Below, piece after piece: positions 10,153 through 22,911 of a DNA stretch of 64,000 nucleotides. A program made the translations under genes and the position numbers. Location: positions 186,001 to 250,000 of the forward strand of contig CAWATZ010000016.1 in NCBI GenBank assembly GCA_963784995.1, in the 5' to 3' direction. The notes under the pieces are model-generated. The model worked only from the letters and a program-made list of their open reading frames with translations. It searched no databases and had not been told where the DNA came from. Source of the DNA: CAWATZ01 sp963784995 (GTDB taxonomy: Bacteria > Planctomycetota > Planctomycetia > Gemmatales > Gemmataceae). How positions within the stretch are numbered: position 1 is the first letter of the stretch; the number at the start of each line of letters is the position of its first letter.

Positions 10153-10203
10153 AGTCGCTTGCGGCCTGGCGGAGCCAGCGGTTGCGCTCAGCCGCAAGCG
10201 GCT
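10153..10203. terminator. Stem-loop between convergent genes
   Basis: Arms 10153-10165 (AGTCGCTTGCGGC) and 10191-10203 (GCCGCAAGCGGCT) pair with one mismatch around a 25-nt loop. It lies between the end of giant gene 1 and the end of the kinase gene on the other strand, so it could end transcription from both sides. There is no U-tract, so it may instead be a REP-type repeat. Confidence 0.4.
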
Positions 10204-10222
10204 GGGAGAACAGACTTGATCC

Positions 10223-13661
<3,439 letters not shown>

Positions 13662-13665
<4 letters not shown>

Positions 13666-14237
13666 CCGCTCCCCTCCGTGTCGCCGGCCGCCGGGTCCTT
13701 GCCCAGCTGCCGGGCCAGCCAGGCCCGGGCGTAACGCCAATCCCGCTTGACGGTGCGCTCCGAGGCGCCGACCACACAGGCGGTTTCTTCCACGCTCAAG
13801 CCCGTGAAGTAGCGGAGCTGGACGATCTCGGCCAGGTACGGGTCTTCCTCCTGGAGCCGGGCGATGGCCTCGTCCAGGGCGAGCAGGTCGTCGGCCGGCG
13901 GCTCGATCCAGGCCAGCCCCTCGTCCAGTTCGACGCGGTGCGCCTGACCGCCGCGCTTCTGACTGGCCTTCCGGCGGGCCTGTTCGATGAGGATCTCGCG
14001 CATGGCCCGGGCCGCTGCCCCGAAGAAGTGGCGCCGGCCTTCCCAGCCGGGGTCCTGGTTCCGCACCAGACGCAGATACGCTTCGTGGACCAGGGCGGTC
14101 GGCTGGAGCGTCTGGCCAGGAGGGAGCTGCCGCGTGAGCGCCCCGGCCAGGCTTCGCAGTTCCGTGTAGAGCTGCGTCAACAACTCGCTCCCCGGCTGGG
14201 CCTCGTGGGCGGGCTTCTCGTCACCGGCCTCGGTCAT
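13662..14237 (-). CDS. ECF sigma factor (Sigma70_ECF/PF07638 type)
   Basis: A 191-aa protein beginning MTEAGDEKPAHEAQ; I prefer ATG 14237 over the in-frame TTG 14255. It shows the planctomycete ECF pattern: LLTQLYTELRSLAG, QPTALVHEAYLRLV (region 2), RHFFGAAARAMREILIEQAR and, in region 4, YLAEIVQLRYFTGLSVEETA with a helix-turn-helix ERTVKRDWRYARAWL. Its TGA overlaps the ATG of the kinase gene, so the two are translated together and probably work in one signalling path. It diverges from the second DUF4915 gene, just as the left-edge ECF gene diverges from the first. Confidence 0.9.
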
Positions 14238-14251
14238 CAGGCACCCCACCC

Positions 14252-14277
14252 GCAAACACTTTTGAGAATTTTTGGCC
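14252..14277. promoter_or_regulatory. Second copy of the 26-bp ECF-upstream motif
   Basis: GCAAACACTTTTG followed by a second T-run and GGCC. It matches 140-165 at 19 of 26 positions and sits 15 bp upstream of the sigma gene start. It is a candidate promoter element or operator for the divergent sigma/DUF4915 pair. Confidence 0.4.
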
Positions 14278-14362
14278 CCGCCGTCACCCCATTTTCAGAT
14301 GGTTAGATAGCCGAGTCCAGACAATTGTGCCCTGGACGTGCCGCCCGCGAGGAGACCGATTC

Positions 14363-14473
14363 ATGGGGCCCGAGTTGAACTTCCGCCTGACGACGGAGCC
14401 GGCCAGGCCGAACGGGCGCACGCCTGTCGTTGCCACGCCCGGAGGCAGCGCCGCAAGCTTCACGTGCAGCTAA
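14363..14473 (+). CDS. 36-aa ORF sharing the N-terminal motif of the DUF4915 proteins
   Basis: The ORF starts at an ATG eight bases after GGAG and ends at TAA 14471. The peptide begins MGPELNFRLTTEPARPNGRT. The segment LTTEPARPNGR matches LTTEPIKQNGR in the protein starting at 354 and LTPDTTRRNGR in the one starting at 14535. It may be a leader peptide, a degenerate extra start of the downstream gene, or a remnant of a duplicated N-terminus; nothing in the sequence decides. Expression is unproven. Confidence 0.35.
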   Translation: MGPELNFRLTTEPARPNGRTPVVATPGGSAASFTCS

Positions 14474-14534
14474 TTGTACCAGGAACTCGCCTCACTTGCC
14501 CAGCCACTTTTGTGGCGCACAGGGAGAAAAAACC

Positions 14535-15743
14535 ATGAAGCAAAGTGCCACCGCCCTCTTGACGCCGGACACGACCAGGCGGAACGGACGCGCTCATTGC
14601 CGCACTCCCGACGCCCTCGACAACCCGACACCGGGCCTTCCCGCGACGGAAGACCCGCCGCTGCACGCCGTCCACACGCCCAACTTCCCCGAGCTGCTAC
14701 GGCAGCTGGGCGCCTCGCTGCTGGTCACCACCTACCAGGCCGGCAAGCTGGTCATGGTCCGCGACGAGGGCGACCACCTGAACGCCCACTTCCGCGCCTT
14801 CCCAGCGCCGATGGGCCTGGCCCTGCACGGCGACCGCCTGGCCATCGGCACCAGCACCCAGGTCTGGGAATTCGTCAACGTCCCGGCCGTCGCCGCCCGG
14901 CTCGAGCCGCCCGGTCGCCATGACGCCTGCTATCTGCCCCGCTCCAGCCACTTCACGGGCAACATCCAGGTCCACGAGATGGCCTGGGGGACTTCCGCAG
15001 GCGAGCCGGGAGCGTCAGCGACCGGAGACCGGGACCTCTGGGTCGTCAACACCCGCTTCTCCTGCCTGTGTACGCTCGACCGCTCGGCCAGCTTCACGCC
15101 CCGCTGGCGGCCGTCGTTCGTCTCCGAACTGGAACCGTCCGACCGCTGCCACCTTAACGGCCTGGGCATGGTCAAGGGCAAGCCGAAATACGTCACGGCG
15201 CTGGGCGAGACCGACACCATGGGCGGCTGGCGCGAGAACAAGGCGAAAGGCGGCGTGGTGATCGACGTGGACTCGGGCGAAATGCTCGCCCGCGGGCTGT
15301 CGATGCCGCACTCGCCGCGCTGGTACGCCGGCCGGCTCTGGGTCTGCGAGTCGGGCGCGGGCACCTTCGGTTACATCGACCTGAACACGGGCAAGTACGA
15401 GCCGGTCGTCGAGACACCCGGCTTCACGCGCGGGCTTGACTTCGTCGGGCCGTTCGCCTTCGTGGGCCTGTCGCAGGTGCGCGAGAGCGCCGTCTTCAGC
15501 GGTCTCGCGATCACCGAGCGGCTGGCCGAAACCGAGCGGACCTGCGGCGTCTGCGTCATCGACATCCGCTCCGGGCAGGTGGTCGGGCTGCTGCGCTTCG
15601 AGACCGCCGTCCAGGAGGTCTTTGCCGTGACGCTGCTGGGCCGGCGCTACCCCGAGCTGATCAACGACGACCAGAAGCTGCTGGAGAATTCCTTCGTGGT
15701 CCCGACCGCGTGTCTCGGTGACGTCGCGGCAACAGTGCGGTAG
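14535..15743 (+). CDS. TIGR03032/DUF4915 beta-propeller-like protein
   Basis: ATG 14535 follows GGGAGAAAAAACC, nearly the same leader as at 354, and is chosen over the ORF start at 14430. The 402-aa protein has the NGR motif near residue 17 and then the DUF4915 domain from about residue 43 to the end. It is closely similar to the C-terminal half of the protein at 354 (LVTTYQAGKLVMV, MGLALHGDRLAIGTS, CHLNGLGM, MPHSPRWYAGRLWVCESG, GLSQVRESAVFSGLAI) but lacks the GNAT domains. Between HEMAW and LWVVNTRF it carries 15 filler residues, encoded by 14988-15032, exactly where its paralogue carries a palindrome. It is followed after 69 bp by the second giant exoprotein gene. Family function is unknown; a role in making or handling the exoprotein is inference from the repeated pairing. 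Confidence 0.85.
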   Translation: MKQSATALLTPDTTRRNGRAHCRTPDALDNPTPGLPATEDPPLHAVHTPNFPELLRQLGASLLVTTYQAGKLVMVRDEGDHLNAHFRAFPAPMGLALHGDRLAIGTSTQVWEFVNVPAVAARLEPPGRHDACYLPRSSHFTGNIQVHEMAWGTSAGEPGASATGDRDLWVVNTRFSCLCTLDRSASFTPRWRPSFVSELEPSDRCHLNGLGMVKGKPKYVTALGETDTMGGWRENKAKGGVVIDVDSGEMLARGLSMPHSPRWYAGRLWVCESGAGTFGYIDLNTGKYEPVVETPGFTRGLDFVGPFAFVGLSQVRESAVFSGLAITERLAETERTCGVCVIDIRSGQVVGLLRFETAVQEVFAVTLLGRRYPELINDDQKLLENSFVVPTACLGDVAATVR

Positions 15744-15812
15744 TAGGACGACTCTCCCGAGCTGTTCTATACGAAATCATTCCTTGCAAGGCTTCTAACC
15801 TGAGAGATTCCC

Positions 15813-17894
15813 ATGACGATGCGGTCCTGGATCCGCAAGCTGTTCACCCGCCCCGTCCGCACGATTCGCAAGGCGCAAGGCCGGGTCCGCCTGGCCCTGG
15901 AGGCGCTCGAGCCCCGCGATTGCCCATCGACGTTCACCGTCATGAACACGTCGAACGATGTGAACACCGCCAACAGTCTGCCCTGGGCGGTTGCGCAGGC
16001 GAATGCGACCGCGGGGGCCGACACGATTACCTTTGACTCCACCGCGTTCAGCACGGCGCAGACGATCACCCTGGGGGGCACCCAGCTCGAGCTGAGCGAT
16101 ACCACCGGGGCGACAACGATCACCGGCCCGACGGCGGGCGTGACGATCAGCGGCGGCGGGAAGAGCCGGGTGTTCCAGGTCGATGCCGGCGTGACCGCGG
16201 CCTTCTCGGGATTGACGATCACCGGAGGCAGCGCCAGCTACGGCGGCGGCCTGCTCAACCAGGGCACAGCTACGCTGAGCAACTGCATCGTCAGCGCCAA
16301 CTCCGCCAGCAGCGGCGGCGGCGGCAGCGGTCAGGGCGGTGGCCTCTTCAACAACGCCACCCTCACCCTGACCAACTGCACCGTCAGCGGCAACACGGCT
16401 AAGGGCGGCACCGGTGGCAACGGGCACCCGGGCGGCACCGGTGGCAGCGGTCAGGGCGGTGCCATCTTCAACAACGCCGCCGTCACCCTTACCAATTGCA
16501 CCCTCAGCGGCAACACGGCCCAGGGCGGCACTGGGGGCTACAGCCCAGCCTATTTTGGCATCAGCGGCACTGGCGGCACTGGCGGCAGTGGTCAGGGCGG
16601 TGCCATCTGGAGTAACTCCAGTGCCACCCTCACCCTGACCAATTGCACCCTCAGCGGCAACATGGCCCAAGGTGGTACCGGTGGCAACACTCAAGACAGC
16701 GGCAGCGGCGGCAGCGGCGGCAGTGGTCAGGGCGGTGCCATCTGGAGTAACTCCAGTGCCACCCACACCCTGACCAATTGCACCCTCAGCGGCAACACGG
16801 CCCAAGGCGGCAAGGGCGGCAGGGCCGGTGGAAGGAATTATGTCGTTTCCTACGGCGCCGCCGGCAGTGGCAGCAGCGGCGGTGTCGTCAACGCCGGCAC
16901 GGGCACGTTCACCCTGGGGAACACGATCGTCGCCGGCAACACGGCCAGCACCCACCCGGACGCCTCGGGCGCCTTCACCTCGAAGGGCCACAATCTGATC
17001 GGTGCGACCGACGGCAGCTCGGGCTGGGTCGGCTCGGACAAGACCGGCACCGCTGCCGCGCCGCTCAACCCGCTGCTCACCCCACTGCTCAACTTCGGCG
17101 GCCCGACCCAGACGATGGCCCTGATCCAGGGCAGCCCGGCCATCGACGCCGGCAATAACGCTCTCATTCCCACCGGCATCACGACCGATCAGCGTGGCCT
17201 GCCCCGCACTGTCCACGGCACGGTCGATATCGGCGCGGTCGAGGCCCAGCCGGCTATCGTTCCCAGCTTTGTGGTCAACACGAGCAGTGACGAGTTCGAC
17301 TTCGTTAACGGCACGACCAGCCTCCGCGAAGCGATCTTTTTCGCCAACCAGTTTCCGGGCCACACGATCACCTTCGACCCGACCGTCTTCGCCACGCCGC
17401 AGACCATCACCCTGACGGGCAGCCAGCTGGAGCTGAGCAACCTGTGGCTGACGACCGGGACGACGACAATCGCAGGTCCCGCGGGGGGCGTGGCGATCAG
17501 CGGCGGCGGCTTGAGCCGAGTGTTCCAGGTCGATGCCGGCGTCAGCGCGGCCTTCACGGGACTGAACATCACCGGCGGCGACAGCGGCGGGCTGGTCAAC
17601 TCCGGCACGGCCACGCTCACCGACTGCACCGTCAGCGGCAACTCCGGCGGCGGGCTGGGGAACGCTGGCGCGCTCACGCTGACCAACTGCACCGTCAGCG
17701 GCAACTCCGGCTACCCGCGGCCTGTACAACCGGGGCACGGCCACGCTAACCAACTGCACCGTCAGCGGCAACTCCGGCGGCGGCCTGGTCAATTCCGGCA
17801 CGGCCACGCTAATCAACTGTACCCTCAGCGGCAACTCCGGCACCGCCCTGAACAACTCCGGTACGGCCACGCTGACCAACACCATCGTCGATAG
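15813..17894 (+). CDS. Giant beta-helix exoprotein 2, segment 1 of 5 (frameshifted gene 15813-26396)
   Basis: ATG 15813 follows CTGAGAGATTCCC. Residues 1-28 are basic and LEALEPRDCPS (29-39) is the planctomycete surface-protein N-terminal signature, as in giant 1. One and a half beta-helix units follow, built from coils such as LTNCTVSGNTAKGG and ending in NTIVAGNTAS...GHNLIGATDGSSGW...SPAIDAG...TDQRGLPR (choice-of-anchor Q pattern). From about 17713 this frame becomes nonsense, while beta-helix coils go on in the frame of the next segment. With all four shifts corrected (two extra and two missing bases) the gene would encode about 3527 aa. Probably a secreted or outer-surface adhesin-like protein. 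Confidence 0.75.
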   Translation: MTMRSWIRKLFTRPVRTIRKAQGRVRLALEALEPRDCPSTFTVMNTSNDVNTANSLPWAVAQANATAGADTITFDSTAFSTAQTITLGGTQLELSDTTGATTITGPTAGVTISGGGKSRVFQVDAGVTAAFSGLTITGGSASYGGGLLNQGTATLSNCIVSANSASSGGGGSGQGGGLFNNATLTLTNCTVSGNTAKGGTGGNGHPGGTGGSGQGGAIFNNAAVTLTNCTLSGNTAQGGTGGYSPAYFGISGTGGTGGSGQGGAIWSNSSATLTLTNCTLSGNMAQGGTGGNTQDSGSGGSGGSGQGGAIWSNSSATHTLTNCTLSGNTAQGGKGGRAGGRNYVVSYGAAGSGSSGGVVNAGTGTFTLGNTIVAGNTASTHPDASGAFTSKGHNLIGATDGSSGWVGSDKTGTAAAPLNPLLTPLLNFGGPTQTMALIQGSPAIDAGNNALIPTGITTDQRGLPRTVHGTVDIGAVEAQPAIVPSFVVNTSSDEFDFVNGTTSLREAIFFANQFPGHTITFDPTVFATPQTITLTGSQLELSNLWLTTGTTTIAGPAGGVAISGGGLSRVFQVDAGVSAAFTGLNITGGDSGGLVNSGTATLTDCTVSGNSGGGLGNAGALTLTNCTVSGNSGYPRPVQPGHGHANQLHRQRQLRRRPGQFRHGHANQLYPQRQLRHRPEQLRYGHADQHHRR

Positions 17895-17931
17895 CCTCCT
17901 GGGCGCGCTCGCGCCGGCCAGTTCCAACAAC

Positions 17932-19134
17932 TTGACCGGCGGCAACCTGCTGCTGGGTCCGCTGGGCAACTACGGCGGGCAAACGCAGACCATGCCCTTG
18001 CTGCCCGGCAGCCCAGCTATCGACGCGGGAATCAGCGGCGCCGGCATCCCCACAACCGATCAGCGCGGCAAGCCCCGTGTCGGCGGCACCGACATCGGCG
18101 CCTTCGAGAGCCAGGGCTTCACGCTCACGCCGGTCGCCGGCAGCACGCCGCAGACGGTGGCCTTCGGCACGGAGTTTGCCAACCTGCTGGCCGTGACCGT
18201 AACGTCCAATAACAAGTCGAACCCAGAGCCGGTCAACGGCGGCGTCGTCTCCTTCACCAATCCGTCCGCGGCAAACAGCCCCAGGGCGATATTCACCGAC
18301 CCGAACAGCGCCACGGGGTACTCGTTGACAGGTGTCTCGGTAACGATTGTGGGCAGCCAGGCCACGGTCGCCGCCGCGGCCAGTTACCCCACCGGTAATT
18401 ACACTGTGACTGCGTCCACCACCGGCGCCCTCGACGCCGCGTTCGCACTGACTAACACCCTTCCCTCCTCGACCCTGGTGGTGAACACGACCAGCAATTC
18501 CCTCTTCGCGGGGCCAGGCCTCGTGAGCCTGCCGTTGGCCATCCTGGTTTCCAATAGCTTCAGCGTCGCCAGCACCATCACCTTCGACCCGACGGTATTC
18601 GCCACGCCGCAGACGATCACCTTGACGGGCCAGCAGCTCGAGTTGACCAATACGGCCGCAATGGAGACGATCACCGGCCCGGCGGCGGGCGTGACGGTCA
18701 GCGGCGGCGGCCTGAGCCGGGTGTTCCAGGTGGATAGCGGCGTCACCGCGTCCTTCTCGGGGCTGACGATCACCGGGGGCGGCAACGTCGCCGGTGGCGG
18801 CGGGCTGCTCAACAAGGGAACGCTATCGCTGACGAATTGCACCCTCAGCGGCAACGTGGCGCAGGGCGGCGGCCGTGGCGGCGCTGGTCAGGGCGGTGCC
18901 ATCTTCAACTACGCTGGTGCCACCCTCGGCCTGACCAACTGCACCCTCAGTGGCAACTTGGCACACGGCGGCTTCGGCGGCTACTTCCTCAACTCCAACC
19001 ATACCCGACCCGGCGGCGCTGGCCAGGGCGGTGCCATCTTCAACAACTCCAGTGTCGCCCTCAACCTGACCAATTGCACCCTCAGCGGCAACGCCGCGAA
19101 CGGCGGCGATACCGATCCGAGCGTACGGCGCTGA
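17932..19134 (+). CDS. Giant beta-helix exoprotein 2, segment 2 of 5
   Basis: The TTG at 17932 is internal; the frame is already meaningful from about 17714. It finishes the second unit (SPAIDAGISGAG...TDQRGKPR...DIGAFESQGF), then has an Ig-like spacer (TPQTVAFGTEFANLLAVTV, about 18115-18470) and most of the third beta-helix unit (TITLTGQQLELTNT, GPAAGVTVSGGGLSRVFQVD). It ends at TGA 19132 where one base appears to be extra; coils continue in another frame from about 19124. Confidence 0.7.
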   Translation: MTGGNLLLGPLGNYGGQTQTMPLLPGSPAIDAGISGAGIPTTDQRGKPRVGGTDIGAFESQGFTLTPVAGSTPQTVAFGTEFANLLAVTVTSNNKSNPEPVNGGVVSFTNPSAANSPRAIFTDPNSATGYSLTGVSVTIVGSQATVAAAASYPTGNYTVTASTTGALDAAFALTNTLPSSTLVVNTTSNSLFAGPGLVSLPLAILVSNSFSVASTITFDPTVFATPQTITLTGQQLELTNTAAMETITGPAAGVTVSGGGLSRVFQVDSGVTASFSGLTITGGGNVAGGGGLLNKGTLSLTNCTLSGNVAQGGGRGGAGQGGAIFNYAGATLGLTNCTLSGNLAHGGFGGYFLNSNHTRPGGAGQGGAIFNNSSVALNLTNCTLSGNAANGGDTDPSVRR

Positions 19135-22100
19135 CTACAGCGGACCGCGCTACGACTACGGCCCCGGCGGCGCTGGCCAGGGCGGCGCCATTTTCAACAA
19201 CTCCAGTGGCACCATCCTGAACGATTGCACCGTCAGCGGCAACTCGGCGACGGGCGGCACCGGCGGCGTCTGGGGAGTTACGTTTTTCTCATATCCCGGG
19301 TTTACGGTCGAATACGCCGCCGGAGTCGGCGGCATAGCTCAGGGCGGTGGCATCTTCGCCGGCGGCCCCCTTCTGACTCTGACCAACTGCACCGTCAGCG
19401 GCAACTCGGCGACGGGCGGCACCGGCGGCGCTAGCAATGGCAGCGTCGCCCAAGGGTATTACCGCCCGGCGGGGCAATACAATCCCACCAGCTTAAAGGC
19501 CGGCGGCGCCGCTCAGGGCGGTGCCATCTTCGACAAAGCCGCTGGCACGCTGACCGATTGCACCGTCAGCGGCAACGTGGCGCAGGGCGGCACCGGCGGC
19601 ACCGATAGTCCTAACCCCGGTGGCGCCGGCGGCAATGCTCAGGGCGGTGGCATCTACAACCAGAACAAGTCCCTTGCCCTGACCAATTGCATTGTCAGCG
19701 GCGACGCGGCGAACGGCGGCCCCGCCAGCGGCGGCGGCTTCGGCAACCCCGCCGGTCCCGCCGGCGTCGGCAGTGGACCGGACCTATCGGGCGCCTTCGC
19801 TTCGCAGGGCCATAACCTGATCGGCGCGACCGCCGGCAGCTCCGGCTGGGTCAGCTCCGATCTCACGGGCGCCAACCCGATGCTGGCCTCACTGGGCAAT
19901 TACGGCGGGCCGACCGAGACGATGGCCTTGTTGCCTGGCAGCCCGGCTATCGATGCGGGAATGAGCGGCACGGGCATCCCCCTCACCGATCAGCGCGGCA
20001 TGAGCCGGGTCGGCGCCACCGACATCGGCGCCTTCGAGAGCCAGGGCTTTACCCTCGCGCCGGCCGCCGGCAGCACGCCGCAGACTGCCATCATCGGAAC
20101 CGCGTTCGCCAACCGGCTGGCCGTGACCGTGACGGCCAACAACCCGCTGGAGCCGGTCAACGGCGGCTTGGTCAGCTTTTCCGTGCCGACATTCGGCCCG
20201 TCGGCGCAGCTGACCTCGCCGGTCACGATCGCCGGCGGCATCGCCTCAGTCGCCGCCACGGCCTACGGCACGGTTGGCCCCTACACAATGACCGCGACGA
20301 CCGCCGGTTCCAACACCACCTCGTTCAGCCTCCAGAACGACGAGGCCCCGAGCCTGGTGGTCAATACCACCGCGGACGAGACCGACCCGGCCGACGGCAC
20401 GACGAGCCTGCGTGAGGCGGTCGCCTACGCGGAATCCCTCGGCGGCAACCAGACCCTGACATTCGCCCCGACCGTCTTCAACGTTCCGCAAACGATCATC
20501 CTGACGGACGGCCCACTCGACCTCAGCGACCCCTCGGGCACGATAACGATCAAGGGTCCCGGGGCAAACCTGCTCTCGATCAGCGGCAACAACGCCTCGC
20601 GGGTATTCGTCATGTCCAGTGGTTCAGCGAATGTACAGGACGTGACCATCACCGGGGGCAGTTCCGCTGCCGACGGCGGCGGCCTGTACATTACGGGCGG
20701 CACGCTGGCGTTGACCCGCTGCACCGTCAGCGGCAGCTCCGCCGCCGACGGCGGCGGCCTGTACATCAAGGGCGGCACACTGGCGTTGACCAGCTGCACC
20801 GTCAGCGGTAACTCCGCCACGACCAGCGGCGGCGGCCTGGACAACACCAATGGCACGCTGAGCCTGACCGGCTGCACCGTCAGCGGCAACTCCGCCACGA
20901 CCAGCGGCGGCGGCCTGGTCAATGCCGGCTCGCTCACGCTGATTTACTCCACTGTCAGCGGCAACTCCGCCGCCAACGGCGCCGGCCTCGACAACAAGGG
21001 CACGCTGAGTCTGACCAACTGCGGCGTCAACGGCAACACCGCCACGACCTGCGGCGGCGGCCTGGACAACAGCGGCACGGCCACCCTGACCAACTGCACC
21101 CTCAGCGGCAACACCGCCACGACCTGCGGCGGCGGCCTGGACAACAGCGGCACGGCCACCCTGACCAACTGCACCCTCAGCGGCAACTCCGCCGGCAGCG
21201 GCGGCGGCCTGGTCAACGCCGCCGCTGCCACGCTCACCTTGGGGAACACGATTGTCGCTGGAGACACGGCCGGCGCCGCCCCCGACGTCTCGGGCACCGT
21301 CGCCTCGGAGGGGAACAACCTGATCGGCAAGACCGACGGCAGCACCGGCTGGATAGCCCCGCCCGCATCCCATGCCGACCTGACGGGCACCATCGCCAGC
21401 CCGCTCGATCCAGAGCTCCTGCCGCTGGACTCCTTCGGGACGATGGTCCCGCTCGCCGGCAGCCCGGTCCTGAACGCCGGCAATCCCAGCCTCGTTCCCG
21501 CCGGCATCACCACCGATCAGCACGGCTTCCCCCGCATCGTCAACGGCATGGTCGACATCGGCGCGGTGGAGGGCGCCATCACCCCCAGCTTCGTGGTCAA
21601 CACCACCAGCGACGAGTTCAATCTCACGGACGGCCTGACCAGCCTCCGCGACGCGATTTACTTCGCCAACTACATGCCGTACCAGACGATCACCTTCGAC
21701 CCGAAAGTCTTCGCCAGCACTCAGACGATCACCCTGACCCTGGGCCAGCTGACGCTGACCAATACGAAGGGACCAGATGCGATCACCGGCCCGGCGGCGG
21801 GCGTGACCATCAGCGGCAACAACGCGAGCCGGGTGTTCCAGGTCGATGCGGGCGTCACCGCAGCCTTCTCGGGATTGACCATCAGCGGCGGCAGCGGCAG
21901 CGGCGGCGCGGGCTTGTTGAATTCAGGCATGACCTCGCTGACCAACTGTACCGTCAGCAGCAACTCCACCTCCGGGAACGGCGGCGGCCTGGCCAACAAC
22001 GGCGGAACGCTGACGCTGACCAACTGCACCCTCAGCGGCAACTCCGCGACCGGGAACGGCGGCGGCCTGCTCAACCAGGCCACGCTGACGCTGACCAACT

Positions 22101-22324
22101 GCACCCTCAGCGGCAACACGGCCCACGGGAACGGCGGCGGCCTGCTCAACCAGGCCACGCTGACGCTGACCGACTGCACCCTCAGCGGCAACTCCGCATC
22201 CGGCTACGGCGGCGGCCTGTACGTGAGCGTGAGCGGCACAGCCACGCTGACCAACTGTACTGTCGCCGCCAACCAAGCCAGGGGGGCGGCGGCGGCCTCT
22301 TCAACCGGGGCACGACCACGCTGA
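19124..22324 (+). CDS. Giant beta-helix exoprotein 2, segment 3 of 5
   Basis: The longest uninterrupted part of the middle of giant 2. It completes unit three, passes a second Ig-like spacer (about 20040-20350) and contains units four (20350-21575) and five (from 21575). Coils here are very regular, about 25 residues per repeat (NCTLSGNTATTCGGGLDNSG), and include a perfect 75-bp tandem duplication at 21035-21184. The apparent start codon at 19577 is internal. The frame is lost in a run of six G at 22281-22286; the downstream coils continue one base out of register. Confidence 0.7.
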   Translation, partial: YGADYSGPRYDYGPGGAGQGGAIFNNSSGTILNDCTVSGNSATGGTGGVWGVTFFSYPGFTVEYAAGVGGIAQGGGIFAGGPLLTLTNCTVSGNSATGGTGGASNGSVAQGYYRPAGQYNPTSLKAGGAAQGGAIFDKAAGTLTDCTVSGNVAQGGTGGTDSPNPGGAGGNAQGGGIYNQNKSLALTNCIVSGDAANGGPASGGGFGNPAGPAGVGSGPDLSGAFASQGHNLIGATAGSSGWVSSDLTGANPMLASLGNYGGPTETMALLPGSPAIDAGMSGTGIPLTDQRGMSRVGATDIGAFESQGFTLAPAAGSTPQTAIIGTAFANRLAVTVTANNPLEPVNGGLVSFSVPTFGPSAQLTSPVTIAGGIASVAATAYGTVGPYTMTATTAGSNTTSFSLQNDEAPSLVVNTTADETDPADGTTSLREAVAYAESLGGNQTLTFAPTVFNVPQTIILTDGPLDLSDPSGTITIKGPGANLLSISGNNASRVFVMSSGSANVQDVTITGGSSAADGGGLYITGGTLALTRCTVSGSSAADGGGLYIKGGTLALTSCTVSGNSATTSGGGLDNTNGTLSLTGCTVSGNSATTSGGGLVNAGSLTLIYSTVSGNSAANGAGLDNKGTLSLTNCGVNGNTATTCGGGLDNSGTATLTNCTLSGNTATTCGGGLDNSGTATLTNCTLSGNSAGSGGGLVNAAAATLTLGNTIVAGDTAGAAPDVSGTVASEGNNLIGKTDGSTGWIAPPASHADLTGTIASPLDPELLPLDSFGTMVPLAGSPVLNAGNPSLVPAGITTDQHGFPRIVNGMVDIGAVEGAITPSFVVNTTSDEFNLTDGLTSLRDAIYFANYMPYQTITFDPKVFASTQTITLTLGQLTLTNTKGPDAITGPAAGVTISGNNASRVFQVDAGVTAAFSGLTISGGSGSGGAGLLNSGMTSLTNCTVSSNSTSGNGGGLANNGGTLTLTNCTLSGNSATGNGGGLLNQATLTLTNCTLSGNTAHGNGGGLLNQATLTLTDCTLSGNSASGYGGGLYVSVSGTATLTNCTVAANQARGAAAASSTGARPR
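21035..21184 (+). repeat. Perfect 75-bp tandem duplication encoding one 25-aa beta-helix coil
   Basis: 21035-21109 and 21110-21184 are identical and in frame, each encoding one coil that begins NTATTCGGG. Identity at synonymous positions points to recent expansion by slippage or unequal crossing over. Confidence 0.85.
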
Positions 22325-22479
22325 CCAACTGCACCATCAGCGGCAACACCGCTAACTTCGGCAGGGGCGGCGGTCTGTACAACTACGCTCCCCTCTGGCA
22401 CTATTACGATCGCAGCATCTTCGTAAGAAGATATCTTTACTACTCCGGCAGCGCGACGTGTACACTCGTCAACACGATC

Positions 22480-22911
22480 GTGGCCGGGAACTCGAACACC
22501 TCTAACAGGTTTTCTGCACCAGATGCCTGGGGCCCGTTCCAATCGCTGGGCCACAACCTGATCGGCAACACCGCGTTCAATTGGGGCATCGGAGCATGGG
22601 ACTACGGCTCCGGCCCCAAAAGCCCCGGCGTCTGGCTGGGCACCGACCTGACGGGCCGCGGATTCCCTGGGCTCAAGCCGCTGCTCGGCCCGCTCGGCAA
22701 TTACGGCGGCCCGACCCAGACCATGCCCCCGCTGCTCGGCAGCCCGGCCATCGACGCGGGAATCAGCGGCGCGGGCATCCCCACAACCGATGAGCGCGGC
22801 CTGGCCTGGGGGAACCCAAATGCGCCCGATATCGGCGCTGCGCGTATTTCCCGCGGACCTACGTGGTCAATACGACCAGCGATTCCCTCGACCCGGGGCC
22901 CGGCCTCCTGA
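22480..22911 (+). CDS. Giant beta-helix exoprotein 2, segment 4 of 5
   Basis: Short piece of the giant protein in a third frame, meaningful from about 22288 to about 22850. It holds the end of unit five: NTIVAGNSN, SLGHNLIGNTAFNWGIG, LLGSPAIDAGISGAGIPTTD. After DIGAAR the reading frame diverges, and the next unit opening (TYVVNTTSDSLDPGPG) is found in the frame of segment 5. The apparent start at 22480 is internal. Confidence 0.65.
   Translation: MAGNSNTSNRFSAPDAWGPFQSLGHNLIGNTAFNWGIGAWDYGSGPKSPGVWLGTDLTGRGFPGLKPLLGPLGNYGGPTQTMPPLLGSPAIDAGISGAGIPTTDERGLAWGNPNAPDIGAARISRGPTWSIRPAIPSTRGPAS

Noticed and set aside
15795..17969. Very long open frame (724 codons) on the minus strand opposite giant gene 2
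   Set aside because: It is the GC-rich antisense shadow of the repeat gene; low-complexity Ala/Gly/Arg composition and no start context or domain.
20640..22200. Regularly spaced repeats (NCT-SGN coils, about 75 bp apart) that resemble a CRISPR array or tandem DNA repeat
   Set aside because: They encode beta-helix coils in one open frame, spacing is a multiple of three and repeats are degenerate; no cas genes are near.
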